This document shows positions 13,031 through 26,042 of a DNA stretch of 64,000 bases, one piece after another. The stretch lies in contig CP114496.1 of NCBI GenBank assembly GCA_027186245.1, positions 3,727,501 to 3,791,500 on the forward strand, in the 5' to 3' direction. Numbering within the stretch: the first letter of the stretch is position 1; every line of letters starts with the position of its first letter. The notes below the pieces were generated by a model. The model was not told where the DNA came from and ran no database searches. It saw only the letters and a program-made list of their open reading frames with translations. A program made the translations under genes and the position numbers. The stretch comes from Coriaria nepalensis. Lineage: Eukaryota > Streptophyta > Magnoliopsida > Cucurbitales > Coriariaceae.

Positions 13031-13131
13031 TTTACTTTTCTAATATGGATGTATTAATTAAGAAGAAGAAAAAATGTGACATCATTGTTACCATGTATGA
13101 GCATCGGGGAACGATATAAATGTGAATCAAT

Positions 13132-14175
13132 TTAAAAAACTACAATAATAATAAAATTGCCCTTTTATTCATAAAAATTAGTACATAACATACCACTTAA
13201 TACAATTTTCTTTCTAACCCCACGTGTTGATGATCTCCACTAAACTCATTAAACTTAATTAAATATTGGAAATGGTCAAATTGCTACTTTTCACAATTTG
13301 ATCACGTACCTTCCTTTTTGACTGAATGAATTGCAACTAATTTATAAAAGGGACACCGAAAGTTTTTCCTTATACGAAATTAACTAATAATTGGTTTTAA
13401 AGATGTTTTATAGATTTGACTCAAAAAAACATTTTTTTTTTTTTTTACTTTAAATGTAGGGCCTAGAATCTAGTTACTCATCTTTCTATCTTTCTAAATT
13501 CTCTTAAGAAGTTAAGTGAATTTTTTACTTATATATTCAATATAATTTTAAATGGGTATAATTTAATTTTACGATTATGATATTATTATATTAAAAAATA
13601 ATTAATTCAATTATTATATATCTATTTAAAATATTATATATTTTCTTATTATTAAAGTCAAATTTTTACTAGTAATTAAATTTTTTTTTTCTTCTTACTT
13701 CTCTATAAGGTTTAATGTATGAAACAATCAAATTTAGATTTGTAAATCATCAAAGTTGGATCACTCAAACTAATATATAGATAATTGTTATATTTGATGA
13801 TAACTTCTAACATTAAACTTACAAAGACATTATCTAAGAAAAATTAACTTACAAACGGTAATATATGTAAATTTAATATGAAATGGATTGAGTAATATAA
13901 CAGCCTAATAATTTTTTTTTTAATATAAAATAAATAAATAAATTTAGATAGATATCTCGATGCGTAACAATTACAATTTCTAAAATTACATATCCCTTGA
14001 CCGCATTTATAACATAATTTCTTAGCTCAATTTTTATCATTTTTGTGGATCACGAGGGGCTCTTTGAAAAGAACACGTGTCGTCGACACAACTTGTAATT
14101 TCTTCGGATAAGAAAATTATGTGTTTAGTCAGTGTCGAAATTTAAGGTGATCTATTTAATGTAGGAGAGTTTGGA
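13132..14175. other. AT-rich intergenic DNA, no feature recognised
   Basis: Mostly A/T runs with short stretches of mixed sequence. No coding frame with domain similarity, no terminal repeat and no RNA gene was seen. Confidence 0.55.
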
Positions 14176-14290
<115 letters not shown>

Positions 14291-14741
14291 GAGTAGAGAA
14301 GGAGCTTTCTAACGGTCGCTTTTCTAAGCACATGTGAAGGGCTAGCCCCACCAATCTTGTCTTTTTGTCTAATACACTGCATGTGACCTTTATTTTTATT
14401 TTTTTCTCCTTCGGACGTAATACTATCACATGCAACTTGATTCTGACCACTTTTTAGTGTTCATATTCTAGAAAAATATGTAAAATAAAGTAAATTTTGA
14501 TATAATTAATTAGATTATTATATATAATTAAATTTTGATAAGTTAATAATTTTAGAATTAATAAAATTTAATTAATTTCAAAAAATTATAAATAATATTA
14601 TTTAATTCTTAAATTAAATTTGATAGAAATTATTAATTTATTAAAATTTTATAATAATTAATAAGTTATTGCATGAAATAATCACTCTCTTATTTTACAT
14701 TTTAATAACATGTCACGATAGATTATATATTATGACAATTT

Positions 14742-15360
14742 AATCCTTTAAGTTTTAGTTATTTCAAAAAGACCCCCTCTTCTTCAGCAACCTGTGACCA
14801 TCGCAGCTTTCATTGTCGCCCCTTCCACCGCCGGCGTACATCGCTCTCTACCTTTCTCTCTCACATTTATCTGGGTACAGTAGTGAAGACCCACCTTCCT
14901 CTTCAGCAAGACCCACCTTCTTCTTCTTCTTCAGCAATCCACAACCACCGCGGCTGCCATTGTCGCTGCTTTCACCTCCAGAGTCCGTCCCCTTCTACCT
15001 CTCTCTCATTGATCTGGATTCAGACCTCAAGAACTGATTTCGATCTGGTTCATGGCCGATAAACCGTATCGAAATCGTAGAATTTTTTCCTCAGTTTCAT
15101 TATCTCCATCGATTTTTTATTTTTCCTCAGATTCTTTTATCTTCACCTCCTTCGTGTATCAATACATATACATATAAATTTAGTTATATCGTAGAAATTT
15201 CTAACCCACTATTATATTTTCAGGTTCTGTCCAGTTAAACCCACATCAGTAAGAGAGAGAGGTAGAGAGGGATGAATGCCGGCTGTGGAAGGGGCGACAA
15301 TGGTCACAGGTTGCTGAAGAAGTTGTGGTCTTTTTGAAATAACTAAAACTTAAAGGAGTA
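14742..15360. mobile_element. 619-bp transposable element with long terminal inverted repeats (MITE/MULE-like)
   Basis: The left arm starting TCCTTTAAGTTTTAGTTATT at 14744 is repeated as its reverse complement ending at 15357. The similarity runs inward for about 115-130 bp (to about 14870 and 15240) with small indels. The arms are GC-richer than the surroundings. The middle holds a second, diverged copy of arm-like sequence (about 14923-15030), so the left half is itself a tandem duplication. No transposase is encoded. Long TIRs suggest a Mutator-like foldback element; a clear target duplication was not found. The 74-codon frame at 14813-15037 lies wholly within it. Confidence 0.75.
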
Positions 15361-17159
15361 ATTTCATTTTCTCTTCTAATTTGCCTTATACTTGTGTTAT
15401 TTCATCGGTTTGTCTTTTCATCTAGGAAAATGAGGTGGAATTTCGGTTTCACGGGATTAGGCGCCGATTCTCTCCTTAATTAAGATTAAGTGAGGTCTAG
15501 AGTTCTACTTATAAAAGAATCTTAAATTATTAAAAAAAAAATATATATATATATATATATATTAAAAAAAATAAAAATAGTCTCATATTTTATTCATATA
15601 TATTTTTAATAAAAAATAAAATAATTTTTTTAAGAAAAATCTAAAATAATTTTTATATTTATAACTTAACATTAAAAATTTGAAATATATAAACATGTAG
15701 TTAACTTTTATATTTATATTTATTACTAAAATTTTTTAATTTATTTTTAATATTTAAAAACTTTTTATATTCCTTAACAATCAAAAATTAATATTATATT
15801 TTTATTTATTTATAAATATTAATTATTTTTTTAATTCATTATTTAATAATCATAAAGGATCCCTAAATTTTAATTTTGTCTTGGACACTAAATTTTAATT
15901 TCACCTAAACCCTCAGACGAGTAGGAGTCGGCCTTTGCACATAATCCATTCTTGTGGATCCATTCCCGTAGGGAGAGATAGTAGCGGTGGTCATTGGTTA
16001 GAAAAATTATCGAAAGAATAAAAAAATAAAAATAAATAAATAATTTTCTTCTTGAATAAGGGTTTTTTTTTTTTTTAAGAATTTTTTTTTTCATTAAATA
16101 AGGAGAAAATATAAAGATAGAATTACAAATTTAGATTCTTTCAAGAAATTCAAAAGAGATAGAGAATATATATATTTACCGATTAATATAACATTTTTTA
16201 AATCTTGAAATTAACTTATTCAAGAACATAATATTTCATACTTTAAATTTAAGAAAAATCCCTTTAAGAAACTACATATTATCTCCTTATTAACAAAACT
16301 TATAAAATTCAATACAAATATCCAAACTAATAATACCCGATAAAGAAATTTCAATAGAAATATAAGTGTTTATTTCTTCATCTTATTCTTAGCATTACAT
16401 AATTCATTGCTTCAAAGATTTGAGACTGAAATAGTTTCAAATAGTAAAACAAATTGGATACATAAACAAAATAGGTCATTATTAAAAACAAAAAAAATTC
16501 AGTATAACACTGAAAAAGCTTCTAAAAAGAAGAAAACAAAATCCAAAACAAGATAACATGAATCTAAAAGAGATGAAAGAGTGAAGGTTTTTACTTAAAA
16601 GCAACAAACTCCCGAGCAAGGACCTTGAGCAGCTAAGTCTAAGTTGAGAGTAAGAAAATAAGAGTTGATTGAGTTCATTAACTTCTTCTAAGAGTTGATA
16701 AACCAAATTTGTAAGTTCAGCTAATCAATTTTTCCAAAAAAGAAAAATTAAGAGGATAAATTATAATTTTCAAAGGTTAGGGAGTAGAATACTAAATTTT
16801 AAAAAATTGAACAGCTACATCATTTTTTATTTACAAGTAATTGGTGATGGGGATTAGTGTTAGCGATTTCAATATCATACCATATCAGAAGCATGTGAAA
16901 AGTATTACTAATCTTGCGATTATTGGGACAAGATTCAAAATGAGCAAGGTTTATCATTTTTTCCATTCCCGGCGAGAGACTCGGTTCTGATCCCATTTTG
17001 ACTTGAAATCAAAGAATTAGTACTAGTCCCAATATTACGGACGGGACCGAGATCAATTTTGATTCTCTTCCTGTTCCTAAACAATATTATAATTATATAT
17101 ACATATGTATATAAGCGAGCTGAGTAAAGAGCCTTAAATGAAAAAGTTCTTTAAATATT
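15361..17159. other. AT-rich intergenic DNA, no gene recognised
   Basis: Short frames (for example 15888-16094 and 16482-16706, minus) are low complexity and have no domain similarity. The patch at 16850-17090 is slightly GC-richer and may be transposon debris, but no repeat partner was identified. Confidence 0.5.
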
Positions 17160-18224
17160 TACCCAACTTTTATTTTATTTAAACACTAGCACTCTTATTT
17201 TTAATTATTTAAAAGCTAAATTACTGAAACACTCTAACCCCTACCGCTCACAATCTAATAGGATAACCAACCTAAAAAAATATATGAACCTTGAAAAAAC
17301 ACCATTGGCGCGATTTCAAGTTCGTAGGAATAGAAACGATAAATTTGTAATCCATTTTTTCTCACTTTTAATCCATTTCGATCTCTACATCCTCCTTCTT
17401 CGTCGATTCGATCTACTTGCAAGCTTTGAAATCGAAGCTCGAGAGCTTTAAGATTCTACTTCATTTTTTGGTAAGTTTAAAGCTTTTCAACTTGATTTTT
17501 CATTTGGTGGTTGATAGATATTCATAACCAACATATAAATGGCTTTCATTCTTTGTATTTTGTTTGTATTCTACTTCTGATTATGTTTACAAATGGGTAA
17601 AACATGATTATTTACAGAAATCACATTGTAGAGTTGCTCGATGGCTCGTGAGATTTAAGGCCTCGAGCAATCGAGCATTACTGAGTTTAATTTATTTCTT
17701 TCATCTCATTAATCAAGATTACTGATTTCCTTGTTTTCCCTCTACAAAAATAAAAACTTTTTTCATAATAATATGCATCGATGATGAATGAGAGGAAAAT
17801 GTGAACCCATATGAGAAGGAGAATTCATGGTATTGATATCAAAATAACATGGAAGGATCAATTGTATCTTCGGTCGAATCTAATATCATCATAATGAATC
17901 TAATGTCATGTAGTCACCTTTTGATCTAATTTTTTTATATATTATGATTTTGATGTAATCAAACTATCACCTTAGCATTCTTTATTGAGATACCCATTTT
18001 TATGATAAGTTTCCTTATAATTATTATTCATATTGGGATTGTTTACAGTGTTCTTCCATCGATATGAGAGTTCAATGGGGTTGGAAAGTGCCTATTGAGC
18101 CTTTGAGATTAAGAATTGGAGAATTGAATTTGTTGATCTCAAATCTTGAGGGCTCGATACGTTTGGTAAGTGCCCATTGAGCCCTTAAGATTAAGAAAAA
18201 GACAGTTTGAAATCACTAGCCTAA

Positions 18225-18582
18225 AAATAGAGAGTTTAAGTTTTAGGATTTAAGATGAAAGATTTAAGATCTAGGGTTTAATATGAAAGGTTTAAACTCT
18301 AGGGTTTAAGATGAAAAATCTAAGACTTAGGGTTTACTATGAAATATTTAAGGTTTAGAGTTTAATATGAAAGATCTAAGTTTTAGGATTTAATATGAAA
18401 GGTCTAGCTTTAAGGTTTAATATAAAAGATCTAAGTTTTGGGGTTTAAGATGAAAGATCTAAGACTTATGGCCAAATATGAGGGGTTTTAAACTTTAAGA
18501 TTTAAGATGAAAGATTTAAGACTCAGGGTTCATTGTGAAATGTTTAAGCTTTAATATTTAAGATGAAAGATCTAAGACTCAA
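18225..18582 (+). repeat. 28-bp telomere-like tandem array, left part
   Basis: Degenerate tandem units of about 28 bp. Each combines a TAGGGTTTAA-like core (plant telomere repeat TTTAGGG and variants) with a GATGAAAGATCTAAG-like spacer. It ends exactly where the gypsy 3' LTR begins and resumes at 26814. Confidence 0.8.
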
Positions 18583-18621
18583 TGTAGGGACCCGCGCGGT
18601 TTGGACTATTACGTTACTATA

Positions 18622-18653
<32 letters not shown>

Positions 18654-19324
18654 CCACTAAGGACTTAGTTTCAAAGAAGCTTTTAAAAACTTTCTTTATT
18701 AAAAAAGTTTCTTGATTAGTAGCAACATTTATCATATGAAAAGTATGTTATAGTGCTACTATTAAATGTGCATGTGTCGATTATGAGATCTCAAAAAATT
18801 TATAAGAGGGTCTCAAAACATTTATTGAGTCTTCACGATGCTCCAAAATATTTATAACTATTACTATTTACAATATTAAAGCAGAAGTTTACCACATAGC
18901 TATATTCTTGGTACCATTACCTCCTCCGTAATCATCACTCTCTTGGGAAGCTTATCAGGGTAACTTGATCAGTTGCTTACCCTTAGTGCCTATAACATAG
19001 AACGTGGGACGTGAGCTTTCGCTCAGCAAGTACAAACACAAAACAATTATGAATGCATATGATGTAATATATAATAATTTTAAAACCCATATTCTTTGTA
19101 AGGGTTATTACATACTTTTATCTTACTCTTTCATTTATTTTCTTACCTTTTCTTTTATTGGGCCCCGTGTACGTACCAGTTGAGCCCTCAACCAATGGAA
19201 AGATATGAGAGCAACCTGATTAGAATTTACCTATGGTCCTTATTGCCTCGACATGTATTAACATAACTTATCATAATCCCATTTTCATAAGGCCTTGGCC
19301 CTTGTTTCGAGGGTCGGTACGACA
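18583..19324 (-). repeat. 3' LTR of the gypsy element
   Basis: Read on the minus strand it runs TGTCGTACCGACCC ... CCCTACA. It is homologous along its length to 26043-26807, for example GGACTTAGTTTCAAAGAAG, AAGGGTTATTACAT and CAGGGTAACTTGATCAGTTG (+ strand words found in both). Confidence 0.85.
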
Positions 19325-20457
19325 CTAACTATTCTATCTCATTTATTTCTATCTTCATATACCTCTTAATTTCTTAACATAAAATATGAGGTAAACTTTG
19401 CATGATGGTCATGAGTGCATATGTTGTTCAAGGATTTTCTATAACAATAACTATAACAATTATAGTACTCATAACAATCAATCGTTTCATGACCACTATT
19501 CAATTAATAACTTGAGCAACCATGCAACCATTAGAAACAACTCATCAAGTTTCAAAAATAGTTTCCATGTTATAGGTGAGGTTTGTACTTATCTGACTCC
19601 CGATTTTACTGGAAAGGTTTATGGGTATTCTCCAGTCAATCAATTGCTCACCTTAGGTTTCAGCAAACCCAAGTTGGAGACAAGCGAATATTAATAGGAT
19701 GTATTGGCTATCACTAGATGTCGTCTCTAAAATTCAAGGAAGGTGTTGGGATTAATAGAAGAGGAGATGTAAGACTCAAAGGATCTACATAAGTTTTCTT
19801 GTAACTTCAATCTCGGCATCATTGAAAGGGAGTAGAGTCCCGCCTAGGGAAGGAACAGTAGAGTCCCGCGTAGGGAAGGAACTAAGTTTTAGATGAGGAT
19901 ACCATGACATGGAATGATACTTAAAACTATGATGTCAAATGTAGGTGGAATTCCATTGCCGAGAGGAGTGCTGAGTAATCACCTATGCCAGTGAGGCAGT
20001 GAAAATTACACTGTCAACTAATTATATATATATATATGTACATACTTATCTGTGTGTATATATATATATATAACCATACTTTAAATACTTATGGATTTTA
20101 CTATATATATATATATGTATATATATACATTTTACTCTTAATCATTACTATATACTTTATGAGTTTTAATTATTTAATGAAACTATACTACTTCATAGTT
20201 AATTAGCTAGAATTTATTTGCCTATCATTACATGTTGTCCAAAATTCATGAGGTTTACATTCTCCCCTCCTTATAAAAATTTCGTCCTCGAAATTTATTG
20301 AGGTTGATGTTTAAACTAGATACATTGTAATTTATTTGAGACTATGTATAATCTCTTCCATAGACTTATTTCTTACATCTTATGCTCGAAACAACACTTC
20401 AAACATTTTCCATGTACTACAAGGAACGTCGTCTCCATACTATTAGATTATCACTCT

Positions 20458-20755
20458 AGGAATTCAGGTTACACCTATTACCACCGTCAAGTGCTTCTAT
20501 TTCGAGACTTCTTATATGGTACCCTTACCACCGTCGAGTCTAGGAATGATCAATATGATATCCTGATCATTTATTCCAAGTCTTCTACATATCATCCTAC
20601 TTTCAGGCTATTGCTCTGGGAATTAGGTTACACATGTTACCACCATCGAGTTTTCCTACTCCGAGACTTCTTTCATGGTACCTTTACCATTGTCGAGTCT
20701 AGCTTCGACCAATTTTAGATATCATCAATCATTTATTCTTGGTCTTTGATTTATA
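20458..20755. repeat. Two-copy tandem duplication (~160 bp) in the gypsy 3' region
   Basis: Two diverged copies share GGTTACAC, TTACCACC, CGAGACTTCTT, ATGGTACC and GTCGAGTCTAG in the same order, offset by about 160-165 bp. The open frame on the + strand at 20344-20718 is explained by this repeat and runs antisense to the element. Confidence 0.65.
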
Positions 20756-21339
20756 GGGATGTGATTATGTTCAACTAAGAAATTGTTAGTAAAACATCTA
20801 ATTGTCTGCTACAGGTTCAATTAATTTGAACTTGAGTTCTAAATTAAGGGCTTAATCCCTTCTCTACTTCACTCCTACTAAACTTCTTACTTTTGTTTTC
20901 CAAATTCACTAAATGGCAACAAAAATAACAATTCACATATTTCACGTGTCATAGTAATGACAAAACTAGACATATAACACTAATATATTAAATACTATAG
21001 GTGCAGTAATTTATATCTTAAATACTCGCACATATTCTATAATTAACCCCTAAGTCCTTGTAATTTAAAATAATTCCGAGTACTTTTTCTTCATCTCATC
21101 CTCTCTTTCCCATATAGATTCTTCTATTTTATGGCTTCGCTATAACACCTTAACTAGTGATATAATCTTATTACTTTGTATCTTCTCCTTGTGATTTAGG
21201 ATTTGAACTGGCTTTTCTTCATATGACAGATTTTCTTGGAGTTAAATAGGTTCGTGTTCTAGTATATGCGAGAGATCAAATATGCATTTCTTCAACATAG
21301 AGACGTTGAACACATTGTGTCTTAAGGCCTTTTCTGGTG

Positions 21340-24300
21340 GCAAGGCAAGCTTATAATTAACATTTCCAATATGTTCTTATATTATGAATGGTCAAATGTA
21401 TTATGGGCTCAATTTTCCCTTCTTGCTAAAACACATTAGGCCTTTAATAGGTGAAATTTTTAGAAATACAGAGTCTCCAATTTGAAACTCCAAAAGTCTA
21501 CGCCTTTTATCTGCATAGCTCTTTTATCGGCTAAGAGTGGTTTCCATTCTTTGTTTTATCTTCTTGACTGCTTCAGTGGTAGATTCCATGAAGTCAGAGT
21601 TCATTAGGCTCCATTCTCCTGTTTCATACTAGTGGACTGGAGATCTACATTTTCTCCCATCCAAAGCTTCATACGGTGCTATTCTAATAGATGCTTTAAA
21701 ACTATTATTATAGGAGATTTCTATTAAATGAAGATACTTATTCCAAGCTCTCTTGAAATCTAAGACACACGTCCGAAACATATCTTCCAATGTATGGATA
21801 GTCCTCTTTAAGTGACCGTCCGATTGGGGGTGAAAAGCCATGCTAAATTTAAGCTTTGTTCCCATCACTCGTTTGATGCCTTTCCAAGAAGCTGAAGTAA
21901 ATCTACTATCTTGATATGAAATTATTGACAATGGCACTCCATGTAATCGAACGATTTCATTCACATACAGCTCTGCTAATTGCTATAGTGAATGCATGCT
22001 TCGTATTGGTAAAAAGTGCGTTGATTTGGTTAATCTGTCAACAATAATTACCTAGATTGCATTGTGTCCTTTAGTCATTTTAGGGAGTCATATAAAAAAA
22101 TCCATAGTGATTTGCTCCCATTTCCATTATAGAATCTCATATGTTTGCAACTCCCCTACTAGATGCTGATGCTCGGCCTTAACTCGTTGACAAGTCAGAC
22201 ATTTTTCTATAAATTTATCAACATCATTCTTCATTCCTGTCCACCAGAGGTGCTCCTTCAAGTCTTGTACATCTTAGTTGCTCCTCAATGTACAGAATAC
22301 GAGGTTTCATGTGCTTTTGAAAGAATTTGACGTCTTACTTCATCGTCAATTGGAACACATATTCTTCCTTCATAGTTAAGGATCACATCAGGAGAGAGAC
22401 TCAACTCCTGATTTTTCCCTTCTTTGACTTCTTCTTGAATTCTCTATAAGTTTGGAGTAGAATCTTAAGAATCCTTCATCCTATCGAAAATGGTCGATTA
22501 TAGGGTTAATGCCAACATTTCTCCTATAACTATCTTCAAACTTAACTCATGGATTTCATTTTGCAATCATTGAGGCAAGGTATTAATTGCCATCAATATT
22601 GCCGGAATAGTCTGACTTAATGCATCTGTAACTTTATTCGCCTTTTCAGGGTGATAGAAAATCTCATAATCATAATCTTTTACTAGTTCTAGCCATCTTC
22701 TTTGTCTCATATTGAAATCCTTCTAGGTAATGATGTACTTGAGACTCTTATGATCTATAAACATCTTACATCGGGCCCTGTAGAGATAATGTTTCCATAT
22801 TTTTAAGGCAAACACAACCGCTGATAATTCCAAGTCATGAGTTGGGTAGTTCCTCTCATAATCTTCAATTATCTTAATCCATAAGCTACTACCTTTCCAT
22901 CTTGCATCAGAACTGCCCCTGGGCCAATCTTTGATGCATTGCTATAGATCGTAAACTCTGCTTCCTCAATAGGTATGATAAGAATAGGTGCGCTAGTCAA
23001 TCTATTCTTTATTTTTTTTGGAAGCTCTATCCACACATTTTTGTCCACTCATACTTCTTTTCCTTCTTAGTAAGAGCTGTGAGTGGTGTAGCGAGACTGG
23101 AAAATCCTTCTACGAATCTTCTATAGTAACCAGCTAATCCAAGAAAACTTCGAATCTCAATGACAGTGGTAGGATTTGGCCATTTCATTATTGCTTCAAT
23201 CTTTGCAGGTTTCATTGATATTCCTCCCATAGACACTACATGTCCGAGAAAGTTCATCTCATCTAGTCAAAACTCACATTTTGAGAACTTCACATAAAGT
23301 TTATGCTCTTTCAATATCCGCAGTACGACTTCTAGATGGTGTTCATGCTCCTCTTTGGATTTGGATTACACGAGTATATCATTGATAAATACTAGTACAG
23401 ATTTATCGAGAAAGTTTGTGAACACTCGATTCATCAAATCCATAAATGCTACAAGGGCATTTTTCAATCCAAACGGAATTACCAAGAGCTCAAAATGTCC
23501 ATAACGAGTCCTAAAATTCACCTTTGGAACGTCTTCTTTCTTAACTTTCAACTAGTGATATCCTGATCTTAAATCCATCTTTGAGAAAGTTGTTACTACC
23601 CTTTTCAGTTGATCGAACAAATCATCAATCCTTTGTAGAGGGTATTTGTTCTTCAACATCACTTTATTATGTTCCCGATAGTCAATACATAATCTCATCA
23701 TTCCATATTTTTTCTTTACAAATAAGATCGGTGCTCCCCAAGGCGAATAGCTTAGTCGTATAAATCCCTTCTCCAATAGCTCTTGTAGCTGAGTCTACAA
23801 CTCTTTGAGTTCGGCCGGTGCCATCCGATAAGGTGCCTTAGATATAGGCGTCATCCTTGTAAAAGTTCAATCTCAAAGGTAATGATTCAGTCGAGCGGTA
23901 AACCTAGTAATTTCTCCGGAAATACTTAAACAAAATTCTTTACTACCGGTACATATTATTGAGATCATCATTTTAGGTTGCCTTCTAGAGTCCCCTTTAT
24001 ACTTAAATCCTTCTTCGTCGTTTAACTTAAACGTGACCCTTCGATCTCTACATCCAATAAATGCATTATATTTTCCAAGAAAATGCATTATATTTTCCAA
24101 GAAAATGCATTCCTAGAATAACTTCGTAATCGTGTATGTTGTTGATAATGAGGTTTGCATACAATTTTTTTTCTAGAAATGAGAACTGGTACTGTGCGAA
24201 ACTAGAAACTTGATAGTAGGACTTCCCTTGAGAGAAGGGTGGTTATAAATATTTGTCCCAATCCATCCTTGTCTCTATCATATTTACGAGTTAAAGTATA

Positions 24301-24460
24301 TGATGCAAAGGAATGGATTGAACCCGAATCAAACAACATAAAAGCATCAAAATTTGTAACATAAAGCTGACCTGTCACTGTGTCCGAGATTCTTGCTTCC
24401 ACATCATTTTTGGAGAACGTGAATATCCTACCATTCATCTCAAGTGCTTCCAATCTACCT
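21340..24460 (-). pseudogene. Gypsy pol remnant: protease, reverse transcriptase, RNase H, integrase
   Basis: Minus-strand pieces in order. Protease: LFDSGSIHSFAS (near 24330). [61 protein letters not shown] (23480-23776) and [15 protein letters not shown] with [11 protein letters not shown] (23100-23257). RNase [17 protein letters not shown] ... DHKSLKYI (22600-22840). Integrase core: MNEIVRLHGVPLSIISYQD, FHPQSDG, LEDMFRTCVLDF (21629-21964). Frames are broken by many stops. The RT YxDD box reads FINDIL, losing the first catalytic Asp. A zinc-binding integrase N-terminus and a chromodomain could not be resolved. Confidence 0.88.
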
Positions 24461-24479
24461 TAATTGATTGTTGGGCCTT

Positions 24480-25600
24480 CAATCTAAGGTTGCATTATGT
24501 TGAGCCGTGGCCCTTGAGCCCTTGGTGGATTGAGCTTTTTATCCTCAGTTGCTCGGTTACAGCAGTTATGAGCGTAGTGACCTTCCCTTCCATAATTATA
24601 ACGGATATTTGAGCCAAATCTGCATTCTGCTAGGTATTTCCTTTCGCATTTTGGATAGTTAGGGAAAACACTCCTATTGGCATTGTTTACTTTCCCTTTT
24701 TGTTGTTGTTGACTGTCTTCCTTTTATTGCTCGTATACACCTTAGCCTGATCGATTGATTATTGGGTCTGAGATTCTTGACCCTTATGGAAATTGTTATT
24801 TCCCTGTTTGAACTGTCTCTTGGAGTTCTTTTGTGCCTTAAAGAACTTGTTTCGTTCTTCCTTAGCTCGAGCCAGACGATACTCTGCCAAAAGGGCTCTT
24901 CTAACACATTATTCTATAGTAATTTGGGGATTGTCAATGCTATCAATAATAACGGCTAGTTCTGAGTGAAACATCTCTATCATTCTGCTAACTCTCTCCT
25001 CCTTGGTGTGTACCAAGAAGGGGCATAAGCGTGCTAATTAGTCAAAATATTGAACAACCTCTGTCACCAACATATTTCCTTATTTAAGGTTAATAAACTA
25101 TGTCTGCTAGGCTTCCATAGCATTCATATTATTATATATATCATTAAATTCTATCACAAAATCATCCCATGTCAATTTTACCACATCCCGTCTCATTTTA
25201 ACTATCTCCCACCAATAACATGCATCATTTTTTAACATGTAGGTTGCTCACATGATCTTCTCTCTCTCAGTGAGGTCCATGAAATTCAAACCAGTTTGAA
25301 TGGAGTACAACCACTCCTCAGCTACCAATAGATTTGTTGAACCCTCAAACTCTGTAGGTTTCATATGGCGAAAACATTAATAGAGTGGCTCTTGTCGAAT
25401 CTTTTACATCCCATGATTACCACAGACATATCCTCGAGGGAGTACATCCTCTTGTTGTACCTCCGGCTCTTATCCTCTCGTCAGAATGCCTCCTTCACCA
25501 GGTTTTTATCGTGCCATTTGTCTTTGTAAATTTTGGATTTCCATGTCTTACGCTTCAAGGCGTTGTTGTAGATTAAATATCATCATCATTAACTCCGCTT
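24480..25600 (-). pseudogene. Gypsy gag remnant
   Basis: Minus-strand translation shows the retrotransposon Gag core: VAEEWLYSIQTGLNFMDLTE (near 25290-25330), ATYMLKNDACYWWEIVKMRR (near 25200-25250) and LTWDDFVIEFND (near 25160). Downstream is a CCHC-like knuckle, RYNYGREGHYAHNC (near 24560-24610), in which the first two cysteines are replaced by Arg and Tyr. In-frame stops interrupt the chain. Confidence 0.8.
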
Positions 25601-26028
25601 CTCTATTATGTCCTTGAGGACTTGTGTTGGACTGGGTTTCCATAACTCTAAAGTTCCAGTCGCTTCTAATCATCTTATAATTCACAACCCTATTGTTTAA
25701 GAAGGAAATATAATGGTCATTTCATAGGTTGACATACTCCAAAATATGTATACATATATATATACATATATGTATACATGGAAGTTCACATCATACTAGA
25801 CAAAACTTCCTAACTCTAACTTATACACTTCACATCCAAAATATGTGAGTCAATAGATCATCTCTAATGATCCTCCTCAAAATCTTACTACGGATCCACT
25901 TCCAGAGCTTCTTCAGATCTTCTTTCGTTACTCTATAACCAACTCAAGTCAATACATAAACACAATAATAAAATATATACTCACTTGTAGAGTTGATGCG
26001 ATGTTGGGAGGTGTGGTAGCAGAACTTA

Positions 26029-26040
26029 GCTTTGATACCA
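26029..26040 (-). promoter_or_regulatory. Primer-binding site of the gypsy element
   Basis: Minus strand TGGTATCAAAGC, one mismatch from TGGTATCAGAGC, the complement of the initiator tRNA-Met 3' end. It starts 2 nt inside the 5' LTR boundary, as expected. Confidence 0.8.
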
Positions 26041-26042
26041 AC

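Noticed and set aside
14813..15037. 74-codon Pro/Ser-rich + strand frame as a gene
   Set aside because: It lies wholly within the TIR element at 14742-15360, and its composition reflects CT-rich repeat arms.
20344..20718. 124-codon + strand frame as a host gene
   Set aside because: Located inside the gypsy element, antisense, and explained by a two-copy tandem repeat.
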